Source of the DNA: Comamonadaceae bacterium UBA2334
GTDB taxonomy: Bacteria > Pseudomonadota > Gammaproteobacteria > Burkholderiales > Burkholderiaceae_C
NCBI GenBank assembly: GCA_002344885.1
Contig: DDUQ01000009.1
Location: forward strand, 510-26,840
DNA: 26,331 nucleotides
Reading direction: 5' to 3'
This document shows positions 15,019 through 22,749 of the stretch, in pieces (the stretch's first letter is position 1; every line of letters starts with the position of its first letter). The notes beneath the pieces are model-generated. The model saw only the letters and a program-made list of their open reading frames with translations, searched no databases and was not told the origin of the DNA. The position numbers and the translations under genes are program-made.

Positions 15019-15216
15019 TTGATCCCCCAATCTGACGGGTAAGTGGCTTGCACCTGCCACATGCCGGGTTCACCGATGTGAAACGGGCTGTGCAGCCAGG
15101 GCGATACGACGAGGGGACATCGCCAGTGCTGGGCAGAAGAGGCCTTTGAGCCAGGCCTTGCAGCCAGCCCGCGCCAGGCGGACAATCACAACATCAAGCC
15201 TTTCAGGTTGTTTGTC

Positions 15217-15519
15217 ATGAACGCACTGCCCACCATCGCACAGTCAGGTCTCCAGGCTGCCCAGACCCGCCTGGGTTCCTCGGCACACAACATTGCCAAC
15301 CAGCAGACCGATGGTTTCAAGCGCCAGACCGTCACGTCGGCAGCCGCAGCACCCGGCGGCGGTGTGGTGGTCAGCATCAGTCAGGCCGCACAAACCGGTG
15401 CTGACCTGCCCCAGGATGTCGTCGACCAGATGAGTGCCAAACATGCTTTTGTCGCCAATGTGCAGGTGCTCAAAGTGGCAGACCGCATGATGGGCAGTCT
15501 GCTCGACATCAAAGCTTGA
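15217..15519 (+). CDS. Miniature flagellar rod/hook-like protein
   Basis: This 100-residue protein has both terminal signatures of flagellar axial proteins joined with almost nothing between. The N-terminus has I-A-Q-S-G-L-Q-A-A-Q-T-R-L and the rod motif H-N-I-A-N-Q-Q-T-D-G-F-K-R (28-40). The C-terminus has D-V-V-D-Q-M-S-A-K-H-A-F-V-A-N-V-Q-V-L-K-V-A-D, like the coiled end of FlgC/FlgG proteins. FlgB and FlgC are about 130-140 residues and FlgG about 260, so this is shorter than any classical rod protein. It stands apart from other flg genes. The ATG at 15217 has only a weak CAGG upstream. It may add to the rod or junction or be a diverged paralogue; its function is unknown. Confidence 0.75.
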   Translation: MNALPTIAQSGLQAAQTRLGSSAHNIANQQTDGFKRQTVTSAAAAPGGGVVVSISQAAQTGADLPQDVVDQMSAKHAFVANVQVLKVADRMMGSLLDIKA

Positions 15520-15536
15520 TGGTGGTGCGGGGTCGA

Positions 15537-15553
15537 GGCTGCACAATGCAGCC
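15537..15553 (+). terminator. Possible terminator hairpin after the mini flagellar gene
   Basis: GGCTGCA (15537-15543) and TGCAGCC (15547-15553) form a 7-base GC-rich stem with a 3-base loop, eighteen bases after the stop codon and before the helicase gene. Only CCCTT follows instead of a clear T-run, so intrinsic termination is plausible but weak. Confidence 0.4.
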
Positions 15554-15586
15554 CCTTGCGCCGGTCGGCGCGCGCCTGCACCTGCC

Positions 15587-17842
15587 ATGACCCCCCTATC
15601 TTTTGACGACACGCTGGAACAGCCCGCCGATGCACTGGTGGCGCAAGCCATGCAGGCTTTCGACCAGGCCGTTGCGGGGCAGACCGGGTTTCGCAGCCGC
15701 CCCGGCCAGCGCCAGATGGCCGAGCGAGTGGCGCGGACCTTCAGCGTGCCCGATCTTGGCGCGCGTCGGCAGGCGTTGGGCGATACGGACGACAACCTTT
15801 CGGGTGCCGTCAGACCGACGGGGGCGGACGAATTGCCGCCGCGGCGGGCATTCGCCGTCATCCAGGCCGGTACGGGCGTGGGCAAGTCGCTGGCCTACAG
15901 TGCGCCGGCAATTGCACTGGCGCTCGCCCGCAACACCCGTGTGCTGATTGCCACCGCCACGGTGGCCTTGCAGGAACAACTGGTGCACAAAGACCTGCCC
16001 GCTTTGGCCGCCACGCTGCCCCAACCCTTCAGATTTGCCTTGGCCAAGGGGCGTGGGCGGTATGTGTGCAGACTCAAACTGGAGCGCCTGCTGGGGCCGG
16101 ACGGGCAGGAGGCCGACGACCTGTTTGCCGATCTGCCGCCATCCGAGGCCGACAGCCTTGGCACAGGTGGCTTTGATGCGCGCCGGGCCGAGTGGCAGAC
16201 CATGGCGCAGGCACTGGCCACCGACACCTGGGATGGCGACCGCGACAGCCTGCCTGTGCAGCCGGATGCCGACATCTGGCAACCCGTGGCAGCGGAAGCC
16301 GCCTCGTGCACGGCCAAGCACTGTCCGCTGTTCAGCCGCTGCGCCTACTTTGAGCGACGCAAGGATCTGGTGGGCGCGCAGGTGATCGTGGCCAACCATG
16401 ACCTGTTGCTGTCTTCGCTGGGCTCACGCGTGCTGCCCGAACTGGACCACTGCCTGCTGGTGCTGGACGAGGCACACCATTTGCCTGCGGTGGCGGTCGA
16501 CCAGTTCACCCGCAGCATGGACCTGACGCGCCTGCGTTGGGTTGACCAGTTGGCGCAGCGCGCCCTGCACGTGGGTGCGGCGTTGTACCTGTCCGACGCG
16601 GCGGACTCGCCCCGCCTGGCCGCCACTTTGCGCCTGGCGTTGCAGGAAGTCGCGCGGTTTGCGATGGACCGTTTGCGGCCCACGCCCCCCGCTGCCGGGC
16701 AGGGCACAGGGCGCTTGCGGGCACCCTTCGGCGCAGGCGACCGCGTGCGTCTGCCCAGGGGCGAGTTGCCCGATGGCATGGCACCTCTGTTGCAAGCGGC
16801 CCTCGACGCAGCAGACGCGTGGTTAGAGCACCTGGCAGGCATGGCGCGCACCCTGAAAGCTGAGATCAAGGACAAGCCGGAAGATGCACGGCGTTTGTCG
16901 AACCTGTATGCGCAGATGGGCGCACTGGCACCGCGTCTCGAAGCCGTGGCCGACACCACCCGTCTGTTGCTGGCGGGCGGCGAGCAAGCTGAAGCACCGG
17001 TCGCCAAATGGTTCATCTTTGGGCAAACCGGCGACAGCCTGCACCTGCGGGCCTACGCCAGCCCTACCCTGCCGGGCACAGTGCTGCGCCAGCAACTGTG
17101 GCCGCGCACGCGGGCGGCGGTGCTGACGTCGGCCACGCTGACATCGTGCGGCCAGTTTGACTTTTTCATGGCGGAAAGCGGGCTGGCTGGCGACGATGCG
17201 GCCACCGCGCTGGAGGTGCCCAGCCCGTTTGACTTTGCCGCCCAGGGCCGCTTCGAGGTTGCGCCCACCCGCAGCGACCCGCGCGATGCGCAAGCCTTCA
17301 CGGCGGACATGATCCGCCTGCTGCTGGCCGATCTGGCCGAGGTGGATGCCGGGGCACTGGTGCTGTTCACGTCGCGCGACCAGTTGCGCCAGGCCGTCGA
17401 TGCGCTGCCCGACCGCTTGCGCCCTTACGTGCTGGTGCAGGGCGAATGGCCACGTACCCAGTTGTTGCAACGTCACAGAGCCCAGGTGGAGCGGGGTGAG
17501 GCGTCCATCATCTTTGGCATGCAGTCGTTTGGCGAAGGGCTGGATTTGCCGGGCCGCCTGTGCGCGCACCTGTTCATTGCCAAATTGCCGTTTGCCCCGC
17601 CAGACGATCCGGTGGGCGAGGCGCGGGCCGAGTGGCTCCAGGCCAGGGGGCGCAACCCGTTCATGGAACTGACCGTGCCGGCCACATCGGTGCGGCTGGC
17701 CCAATGGGCGGGGCGGGCCATCCGCACCGAGACCGACCAGGCACACATCGTGTGTTACGACAAGCGCCTGGTGACCACACCCTATGGTCAGCGGCTGATG
17801 CAGGGTTTACCACCATTCGAACAGCTTCGCCGAGAAAATTGA
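15587..17842 (+). CDS. dinG: DinG-type ATP-dependent DNA helicase with Fe-S cluster
   Basis: This 751-residue superfamily 2 helicase of the XPD/DinG type unwinds DNA 5' to 3' during repair and replication conflicts. Walker A is A-G-T-G-V-G-K-S at 94-101, and motif Ia is A-T-A-T-V-A-L-Q-E-Q-L. The Fe-S domain cysteines are C161, C241, C246 and C252, the four expected ligands. The DEAH box is at 294-297. The C-terminal helicase half carries F-G-M-Q-S-F-G-E-G-L-D-L-P-G and Q-W-A-G-R-A-I-R, motifs V and VI. An insertion rich in A, D and L near 60-88 precedes Walker A. The start ATG has no strong Shine-Dalgarno. The E. coli paralogue YoaA is an alternative identity. Confidence 0.92.
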   Translation: MTPLSFDDTLEQPADALVAQAMQAFDQAVAGQTGFRSRPGQRQMAERVARTFSVPDLGARRQALGDTDDNLSGAVRPTGADELPPRRAFAVIQAGTGVGKSLAYSAPAIALALARNTRVLIATATVALQEQLVHKDLPALAATLPQPFRFALAKGRGRYVCRLKLERLLGPDGQEADDLFADLPPSEADSLGTGGFDARRAEWQTMAQALATDTWDGDRDSLPVQPDADIWQPVAAEAASCTAKHCPLFSRCAYFERRKDLVGAQVIVANHDLLLSSLGSRVLPELDHCLLVLDEAHHLPAVAVDQFTRSMDLTRLRWVDQLAQRALHVGAALYLSDAADSPRLAATLRLALQEVARFAMDRLRPTPPAAGQGTGRLRAPFGAGDRVRLPRGELPDGMAPLLQAALDAADAWLEHLAGMARTLKAEIKDKPEDARRLSNLYAQMGALAPRLEAVADTTRLLLAGGEQAEAPVAKWFIFGQTGDSLHLRAYASPTLPGTVLRQQLWPRTRAAVLTSATLTSCGQFDFFMAESGLAGDDAATALEVPSPFDFAAQGRFEVAPTRSDPRDAQAFTADMIRLLLADLAEVDAGALVLFTSRDQLRQAVDALPDRLRPYVLVQGEWPRTQLLQRHRAQVERGEASIIFGMQSFGEGLDLPGRLCAHLFIAKLPFAPPDDPVGEARAEWLQARGRNPFMELTVPATSVRLAQWAGRAIRTETDQAHIVCYDKRLVTTPYGQRLMQGLPPFEQLRREN

Positions 17843-17870
17843 ATAAAAAAGTGCTCTATCGCTTTATTCA
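17840..17870. repeat. Inverted repeat at the end of the helicase gene, in an AT-rich island
   Basis: TGAATAAA (17840-17847) and TTTATTCA (17863-17870) are perfect inverted copies flanking 15 bases. The first copy overlaps the helicase stop codon. Directly downstream is AAAATATTTT (17890-17899) and a -10-like TATAAA (17885-17890). The whole stretch 17840-17905 is far richer in A and T than the rest of the window. It could serve as a terminator for the helicase, a binding site, or a promoter for the ligase gene. Confidence 0.4.
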
Positions 17871-17958
17871 GTTAATGATACTGCTATAAAAAATATTTTA
17901 TTTGAATCGGTCGAGCTCGGTGTAAACCCCGGGGCAGGTATTGGCATCAACCCTCATG

Positions 17959-17976
17959 CCAACTGACAAGAGTTGG
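17959..17976 (+). other. Small hairpin in the leader before the acyl-CoA ligase gene
   Basis: CCAACT (17959-17964) and AGTTGG (17971-17976) pair as a 6-base stem with a 6-base loop, about 60 bases before the ligase ATG. No T-run follows. The role is unknown. Confidence 0.3.
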
Positions 17977-18037
17977 GGAACAATGATCGGCCTGAATGCC
18001 GTCACGCCCCTGATATTTCTCTACTTCCATTTTCATC

Positions 18038-19732
18038 ATGGCCTCCAAGACCACCCCTGATCTGCTTGCCCTGCAACGCCTTTACCACTGGGAAGCCCAA
18101 AAGCCCAACGCTGTCACGCTCAGCCAGCCCATGGGCGGCGGTGTGGTCAAGGACTACACCTGGGCGCAAGTGGCAGACGAAGTCCGGCGCATGGCGGCCC
18201 ACCTGCAGTCTTTCGGCTGGGAGCCCGGATCCAAAGTCGCCATCCTGTCCAAAAACTGCGCCTGGTGGATGATGTCTGACCTGGCCATCTGGATGGCCGG
18301 TTATGTGTCGGTGCCGCTGTACCCCACGCTGGCGGCAGACACGGTGCGTCAGATCCTCACGCACAGCGAGGCGAAGGCCGTTTTTGTCGGCAAGCTGGAC
18401 GGTTGGCAAACCATGAAGCCGGGCATCCCGGACGGGATGCCGTGCATCGGCTACCCCTTGTCGCCCGCCGATGTGGTGGCCGATCACCCCGGTTGGGACG
18501 CCATCTGTGCGCGCACCCAACCGTTGGCAGGCAAACCTGCGCGGGCAGAAGACGAACTCGCGACACTCATCTACACATCTGGCACCACCGGCATGCCCAA
18601 GGGGGTGATGCACACGTTTGGCAACTTTGCCTGGGCGTTCACGGCAGCGCTCAAGCGCGTCCATCTGGATGGCAACGACCGCATGCTGTCTTACTTGCCG
18701 CTGGCGCACGTGGTCGAGCGTGTGCTGGTCGAACATGGATGGTTGCGCACGGGGATGCGCATCTACTTTGCCGAGTCCCTTGAAACGTTTGCGGCCGATT
18801 TGCAGCGCACGCGCCCGACGGTGTTTTTCTCGGTGCCACGGCTGTGGGTCAAGTTCCAGCATGGCATTCACAAAAAGATGCCGCAATCCAAGCTGGGGCT
18901 GCTGCTGTCCATCCCGATCATCCGGGGCATCATCCGCAAGAAAATCCTGACGGCATTGGGTTTGGACCAGTGCCGCATGGCGGCGGGCGGTGCGGCACCC
19001 ATGCCCCTGCCGTTGCTGCAGTGGTACAGCTCGCTGGGCCTGAACATCAACGAAGGCTATGGCATGACCGAAAACCTGGCCGTGTCCCACATCACCGTGC
19101 CGGGTCAGATGCAGCAGGGCACCGTGGGCCCGGCCTACGAAGGCGTGCAGGTGCGCATTGCGCCCGACACGTCCGAAATCCAGATGCGCAGCGAAGCGCT
19201 GATGCTGGGTTACTACAAGGAGCCTGAACAGACGCGCGGCGCCATGACACCCGATGGCTGGTTGCGCACGGGCGACAAGGGGCACATCGACGACGAAGGC
19301 CTGCTGCGCGTGACCGGCCGGGTGAAAGACCTGTTCAAGACCGGCAAGGGCAAGTATGTGGCCCCGGCACCGATCGAAGACAAACTGGTCATGCACGACG
19401 ATGTCGAGGCCTGTGTGGTTACCGGTGCCAACCTGGGCCAGCCTTTGGGCATCGTGATGCTCGCGCCCGACAGTGTGCCCAAGACCAAAGAACCCGCTGC
19501 CAAGGCAGAGTTGGAAGCGTCGCTGGCCGAGCACATGAAGGCCATCAATGCCGGGCTCGACCCGCACGAGCGGCTGCAGTGCCTGGTGGTGTCCACCACC
19601 CCCTGGTCGGTGGACAACGACATCGTCACGCCGACCTTCAAGGTCAAGCGCAACCGCATTGAAGACATTTATGCGCGTCATTACGAGGCGTGGGAAGCGT
19701 CGGGCCAGAAAGTGATCTGGCACAACGCCTGA
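18038..19732 (+). CDS. Long-chain fatty acyl-CoA synthetase (AMP-binding)
   Basis: This 564-residue adenylate-forming ligase most likely activates fatty acids to acyl-CoA using ATP. The P-loop Y-T-S-G-T-T-G-M-P-K-G lies at 179-189, the aromatic and A5 motif N-E-G-Y-G-M-T-E-N at 338-346, and T-G-D at 411-413. The hinge V-T-G-R-V-K-D-L-F-K-T-G-K-G-K-Y-V-A-P at 425-443 is of the long-chain synthetase type rather than the acetyl-CoA synthetase type. Two basic hydrophobic helices near 278-305 are typical of long-chain members and may contact the membrane. A 195-base AT-rich leader precedes it, and the ATG lacks a good Shine-Dalgarno. It is followed by a periplasmic chalcone-isomerase-fold protein, a pairing that suggests lipid handling. 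The exact chain length preference cannot be read. Confidence 0.88.
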   Translation: MASKTTPDLLALQRLYHWEAQKPNAVTLSQPMGGGVVKDYTWAQVADEVRRMAAHLQSFGWEPGSKVAILSKNCAWWMMSDLAIWMAGYVSVPLYPTLAADTVRQILTHSEAKAVFVGKLDGWQTMKPGIPDGMPCIGYPLSPADVVADHPGWDAICARTQPLAGKPARAEDELATLIYTSGTTGMPKGVMHTFGNFAWAFTAALKRVHLDGNDRMLSYLPLAHVVERVLVEHGWLRTGMRIYFAESLETFAADLQRTRPTVFFSVPRLWVKFQHGIHKKMPQSKLGLLLSIPIIRGIIRKKILTALGLDQCRMAAGGAAPMPLPLLQWYSSLGLNINEGYGMTENLAVSHITVPGQMQQGTVGPAYEGVQVRIAPDTSEIQMRSEALMLGYYKEPEQTRGAMTPDGWLRTGDKGHIDDEGLLRVTGRVKDLFKTGKGKYVAPAPIEDKLVMHDDVEACVVTGANLGQPLGIVMLAPDSVPKTKEPAAKAELEASLAEHMKAINAGLDPHERLQCLVVSTTPWSVDNDIVTPTFKVKRNRIEDIYARHYEAWEASGQKVIWHNA

Positions 19733-19809
19733 TGCGGGGGGTTCCCTGGCGGGCGGTCTGGTCTGGCAGCCCGCCGGCCGTTTTGAAGTTGATTTTTCGG
19801 GAGTTCGAA

Positions 19810-20394
19810 ATGTTGCATCCGATTTCGCGTCTGGCCGCTGCGGTGGTCTTGTCGTTCGCATCTGCCGCCGCGATGGCGCAGCCCGCCGAACTGGAAGGTG
19901 TCAAGCTCGATGCAGCGGCTCAGGTCGCCTCGGCACCGCTGGTGCTCAACGGTGCGGGTGTGCGCACGCGGGCTTTCTTCAAGGTGTACGTGGCCGCGCT
20001 GTATGTGCCCAAAAAGGCCACCGATGCAGCCACCCTGTTCGCACAGACTGGCCCCCGCCGCGTGGCCATCACCATGTTGCGCGATGTGGATGCCGCCACC
20101 TTTGCCGGGGCGCTCAACGATGGCCTGAAAGACAACCACACCGAGGCACAGTTGACGGCGCTCAAGCCGCAGATCGATGCGCTCAATGCCGCCTTCAAGC
20201 AAGTGGGTGAGGCCAAGAAAGGCGATGTCATCCACCTCGACTTTGCGCCCGATGTAGGTACCCGTGTGCTGGTCAATGGGCAAGCCCGTGGTGGGGCCAT
20301 CGCGGGCGATGCGTTTTACAGTGCCTTGCTGCGGGTATGGCTGGGCGACAAACCGGCTGACGGCGCACTCAAGAAGGGCATGTTGGGCGGTTGA
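19810..20394 (+). CDS. Periplasmic chalcone isomerase-fold protein
   Basis: This 194-residue secreted protein of the bacterial chalcone isomerase-like family has a clean signal peptide with A-A-A-M-A before Q24. The body has G-A-G-V-R-T-R-A-F-F-K-V-Y-V-A-A-L-Y-V-P, the conserved strand of the family, then P-R-R-V-A-I-T-M-L-R-D-V, and near the end G-D-A-F-Y-S-A-L-L-R-V-W-L-G. Plant relatives with this fold either isomerise chalcones or bind fatty acids; the bacterial function is not known. GGGAG is well placed before the ATG at 19810. It lies 77 bases after the acyl-CoA ligase on the same strand, so fatty acid or lipid binding is a reasonable guess. The 113 bases to the convergent dehydrogenase gene hold only a weak hairpin (20478-20493). 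Confidence 0.85.
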   Translation: MLHPISRLAAAVVLSFASAAAMAQPAELEGVKLDAAAQVASAPLVLNGAGVRTRAFFKVYVAALYVPKKATDAATLFAQTGPRRVAITMLRDVDAATFAGALNDGLKDNHTEAQLTALKPQIDALNAAFKQVGEAKKGDVIHLDFAPDVGTRVLVNGQARGGAIAGDAFYSALLRVWLGDKPADGALKKGMLGG

Positions 20395-20507
20395 CGCTGA
20401 CGTTTGACGAGGCGCCGAAAGCAGCATCTTGAACGGGTGCAGCCGGTGAGCTGACCCGCCGACGCAGCGCGTGCCATGACAGGGCTGGCTGTCGTCAGGC
20501 CTCCGGG

Positions 20508-21299
20508 TCAGAAGTGTGACAGGTAGCCGCCGTCCACCGCCAGCACCTGGCCGGTGACGTAGCTGGCAGCAGCAGAGGCCAGAAACACCACCGCACCGGC
20601 AATTTCATCGGGTTGCCCCCAGCGCCCGAGTGAGGTGCGGGCACGCAACCAGTTTGCAATCTCGGCGTTGCCTGTCATCGCGGCATTGGCCTCGGTGGCA
20701 AAGTAGCCGGGGGCCACCCCATTGACGAGGATGCCTCTCGGCCCCAGCTCGGCCGCCAGGGCACGGGTCAGCGCCGCCAGGCCGCCTTTGGCGCTGGTGT
20801 AGGCGGCATCGCCCGCCCGGGCGATGGGCCCTGCGATCGACGTGATGTTGATGATCCTGCCGCCCGGTTGGGCCATGCAGGGCAGTGCATCCCGGCACAG
20901 CGCAAATGGAGCGACGAGGTGGCTCTCCAGCATGTTGCGGAGGGCGGCATCGTCCAGTTCGGTGAAGGGGCGCCGGTCGCGCACACCGGCGTTGTTGACC
21001 AGAATGTCCATTGGGCCGGTCGTCTGGGCCAAGTGCGCCAGTGCGTTGCGCCGGGCTGCGGCATCGGTCACGTCGAACGCCAGGGCACGTGCGACGGCAC
21101 CCTGCTTCGCATGGCCCTGAATGGTTTGCACGGCCTGCTCGGCGCTGTCGGTGTGGCGGCTGTTCAGCCAGACCGAAGCACCATGGGCCAGGAGTGCGCG
21201 TGCCATGGCCAAACCCAGGCCGCGCGAAGCGCCGGTGACCAGTGCGGTGCGGCCTGTCAGGTCAAACAGTGGGGGTGGCGTGTGCACTTGGTGTGGCAT
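20508..21299 (-). CDS. SDR-family NAD(P)-dependent oxidoreductase
   Basis: This 263-residue classical short-chain dehydrogenase/reductase has the coenzyme loop T-G-A-S-R-G-L-G at 22-29, N-N-A-G at 102-105 and the catalytic S154, Y167 and K171 in the usual order. The C-terminus V-T-G-Q-V-L-A-V-D-G-G-Y is typical. R48 after the second strand hints at NADP preference. The overall pattern resembles gluconate 5-dehydrogenase and 3-oxoacyl-ACP reductase-like members; the substrate is not determined. The gene is divergent from the exonuclease gene, with 148 bases between them. Confidence 0.88.
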   Translation of the reverse strand: MPHQVHTPPPLFDLTGRTALVTGASRGLGLAMARALLAHGASVWLNSRHTDSAEQAVQTIQGHAKQGAVARALAFDVTDAAARRNALAHLAQTTGPMDILVNNAGVRDRRPFTELDDAALRNMLESHLVAPFALCRDALPCMAQPGGRIINITSIAGPIARAGDAAYTSAKGGLAALTRALAAELGPRGILVNGVAPGYFATEANAAMTGNAEIANWLRARTSLGRWGQPDEIAGAVVFLASAAASYVTGQVLAVDGGYLSHF

Positions 21300-21406
21300 G
21301 GGGCAGGGGTGTTGCGAAAGTTCGTTGTCGTCATTGGCAGCCTGTCACGGGGCGGTTGAAGCGTGCCGACGTGCGAAAGTGTGCACGCGAACGTGTCGCT
21401 GGCACC

Positions 21407-21424
21407 GACAATACCCGGATTGTC
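21407..21424. promoter_or_regulatory. Palindrome in the SDR / exonuclease intergenic region
   Basis: GACAAT (21407-21412) and ATTGTC (21419-21424) form a perfect 6-6-6 palindrome 23 bases before the exonuclease ATG. It could be a regulator site for one or both divergent genes. Nothing else in the sequence identifies the regulator. Confidence 0.35.
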
Positions 21425-21447
21425 ACTGACCGCCACACCACCTCCAC

Positions 21448-22683
21448 ATGCAGATACCTGAACAAATGGGCCTGGGCTTTGATCCGCTGGATGCTGCCTT
21501 TTTGCAGCCCCTGCCCGAGCCGGTGCGGGCGCGCCGGGGGCGGCCCGCCAAGCAGGTCATGCCCGGCGCACCGGTAACACCAGCGGCACTCAAAGAGGTC
21601 GCCGCTGCCCCCGCTGCACGGTCATCGTCTGCCCCGGTGCCGTCTTCAGGCTCTGTAGGGAATGCACCGTCCGCGCCTTTGGCGGAGGGAGGTGTCTCCG
21701 AGACCCCCGCTGACCCGACGGAACAGATGGCGCGGCAGGTGGCGGCCCACCCTGACTACAGGGTCTTGCGTCGGCTGGTGCCCAGGCTGGATTGGGGTGG
21801 GTTGGCGCCAGGGGCCGCCCAGTCAGACACCGAAGCCGGGCTGCGCACCCTGCTTGTGCTCGACACCGAAACCACCGGACTCGATGCCAGCCGGGACAAG
21901 GTGATCGAGCTGGCGCTGCTGCGCGTGACGGTCGATGTGCGCACGGGATTGCCCGTGGGGGCGGTGCAGGTGTATGACGGCCTGGAGGATCCCGGTGTAC
22001 CCATGCCTGTACAGATCACGGAAATCACTGGCATCACCACCGAGATGGTGCGTGGCCAGCGGTTGGATGAAGCCCGCGTGGCCGAGTTGCTGAGGGGTGT
22101 TGACCTGGTCGTGGCGCACAACGCCGGGTTTGACAGGCCCTTTGTGGAAGCCAGGCTGCCCGCCTTTGCCGCGCTGGCCTGGGCCTGTTCGTTGACCGAT
22201 GTGGACTGGAAAGGCATGGGGCAGGGCAGTGCCAAGCTGGAAAACCTGGCGCTGGCATGTGGCTGGTTCTACGATGCCCACAGGGCCGAAACCGATTGCC
22301 ATGCGCTGCTGGCGGTGCTGGCGCAGCCGACCGCACGCTGGGGCGCCAGGCAGCCCGCCAGCACCCAGGCCACCTTGCTGAACACCTTGCTCGAAGCATC
22401 CGAACAAACCCATCACAAACTCCAGGCCACAGGGGCGCCTTTTGATGCCAAAGACGTGTTGAAAGCGCGGGGCTACCGATGGGACGGCACCCAGCGTGTG
22501 TGGGGTACGGTGCTGCGCAGCGAAACGGCACTGGGTATGGAGCTGGCCTGGTTGGCCGAGGCGGTGTACGGCGGTCGTGCCACCCGGGTCAGGGTGGAGT
22601 CGGTCGATGCCCGGCAGCGCTTTGCCAATCGCCCCGGCTCAGCCCAGATGCGGCTCGTCGAGCCCGCGCTGTTGGGTGGATGA
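21448..22683 (+). CDS. DnaQ-like DEDDh 3'-5' exonuclease with extended ends
   Basis: This 411-residue protein contains a DNA polymerase III epsilon-like exonuclease domain (about 132-295). Its catalytic residues are complete: D139 and E141 in L-D-T-E-T-T-G-L, D229 in A-H-N-A-G-F-D, and H278 and D283 in H-R-A-E-T-D-C-H-A-L. The N-terminal 130 residues are a low-complexity Pro/Ala/Ser linker with R-A-R-R-G-R-P-A-K (27-35), which contains the RGRP core of an AT-hook DNA-binding motif. The C-terminal 110 residues (about 300-411) contain F-D-A-K-D-V-L-K-A-R-G-Y-R-W-D-G-T-Q-R-V-W, a pattern found after exonuclease domains of this kind. It is probably a repair or RNA-trimming nuclease rather than the replicative proofreading subunit, which is shorter and lacks these ends. 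Confidence 0.85.
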   Translation: MQIPEQMGLGFDPLDAAFLQPLPEPVRARRGRPAKQVMPGAPVTPAALKEVAAAPAARSSSAPVPSSGSVGNAPSAPLAEGGVSETPADPTEQMARQVAAHPDYRVLRRLVPRLDWGGLAPGAAQSDTEAGLRTLLVLDTETTGLDASRDKVIELALLRVTVDVRTGLPVGAVQVYDGLEDPGVPMPVQITEITGITTEMVRGQRLDEARVAELLRGVDLVVAHNAGFDRPFVEARLPAFAALAWACSLTDVDWKGMGQGSAKLENLALACGWFYDAHRAETDCHALLAVLAQPTARWGARQPASTQATLLNTLLEASEQTHHKLQATGAPFDAKDVLKARGYRWDGTQRVWGTVLRSETALGMELAWLAEAVYGGRATRVRVESVDARQRFANRPGSAQMRLVEPALLGG

Positions 22684-22749
22684 TGCCCTGCCCGCTTGAG
22701 ATGGACGTACCCACCACCACATAGATTGCCTATAGAAAGGACGGGTCAG

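Noticed and set aside
15080..15107. GAAA-N16-GGCGATAC as a FliA promoter for the mini rod-like gene
   Set aside because: Only 6 of 8 bases match in the -10 box, the spacer is one base too long, and the site is 110 bases from the start codon; not called as a feature.
16823..17746. A 307-residue open frame opposite the DinG-type helicase
   Set aside because: It is antisense to helicase motifs V and VI and shows no family resemblance.
17942..17960. TGGCAT...TGCC resembling a sigma-54 promoter
   Set aside because: The spacing between the GG and GC elements is 13 bases, not the required 10.
18002..19861. A 619-residue open frame antisense to the acyl-CoA ligase
   Set aside because: The plus-strand gene has every adenylate-forming motif. 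The antisense frame is composed of shadow-type residues and shows no motif.
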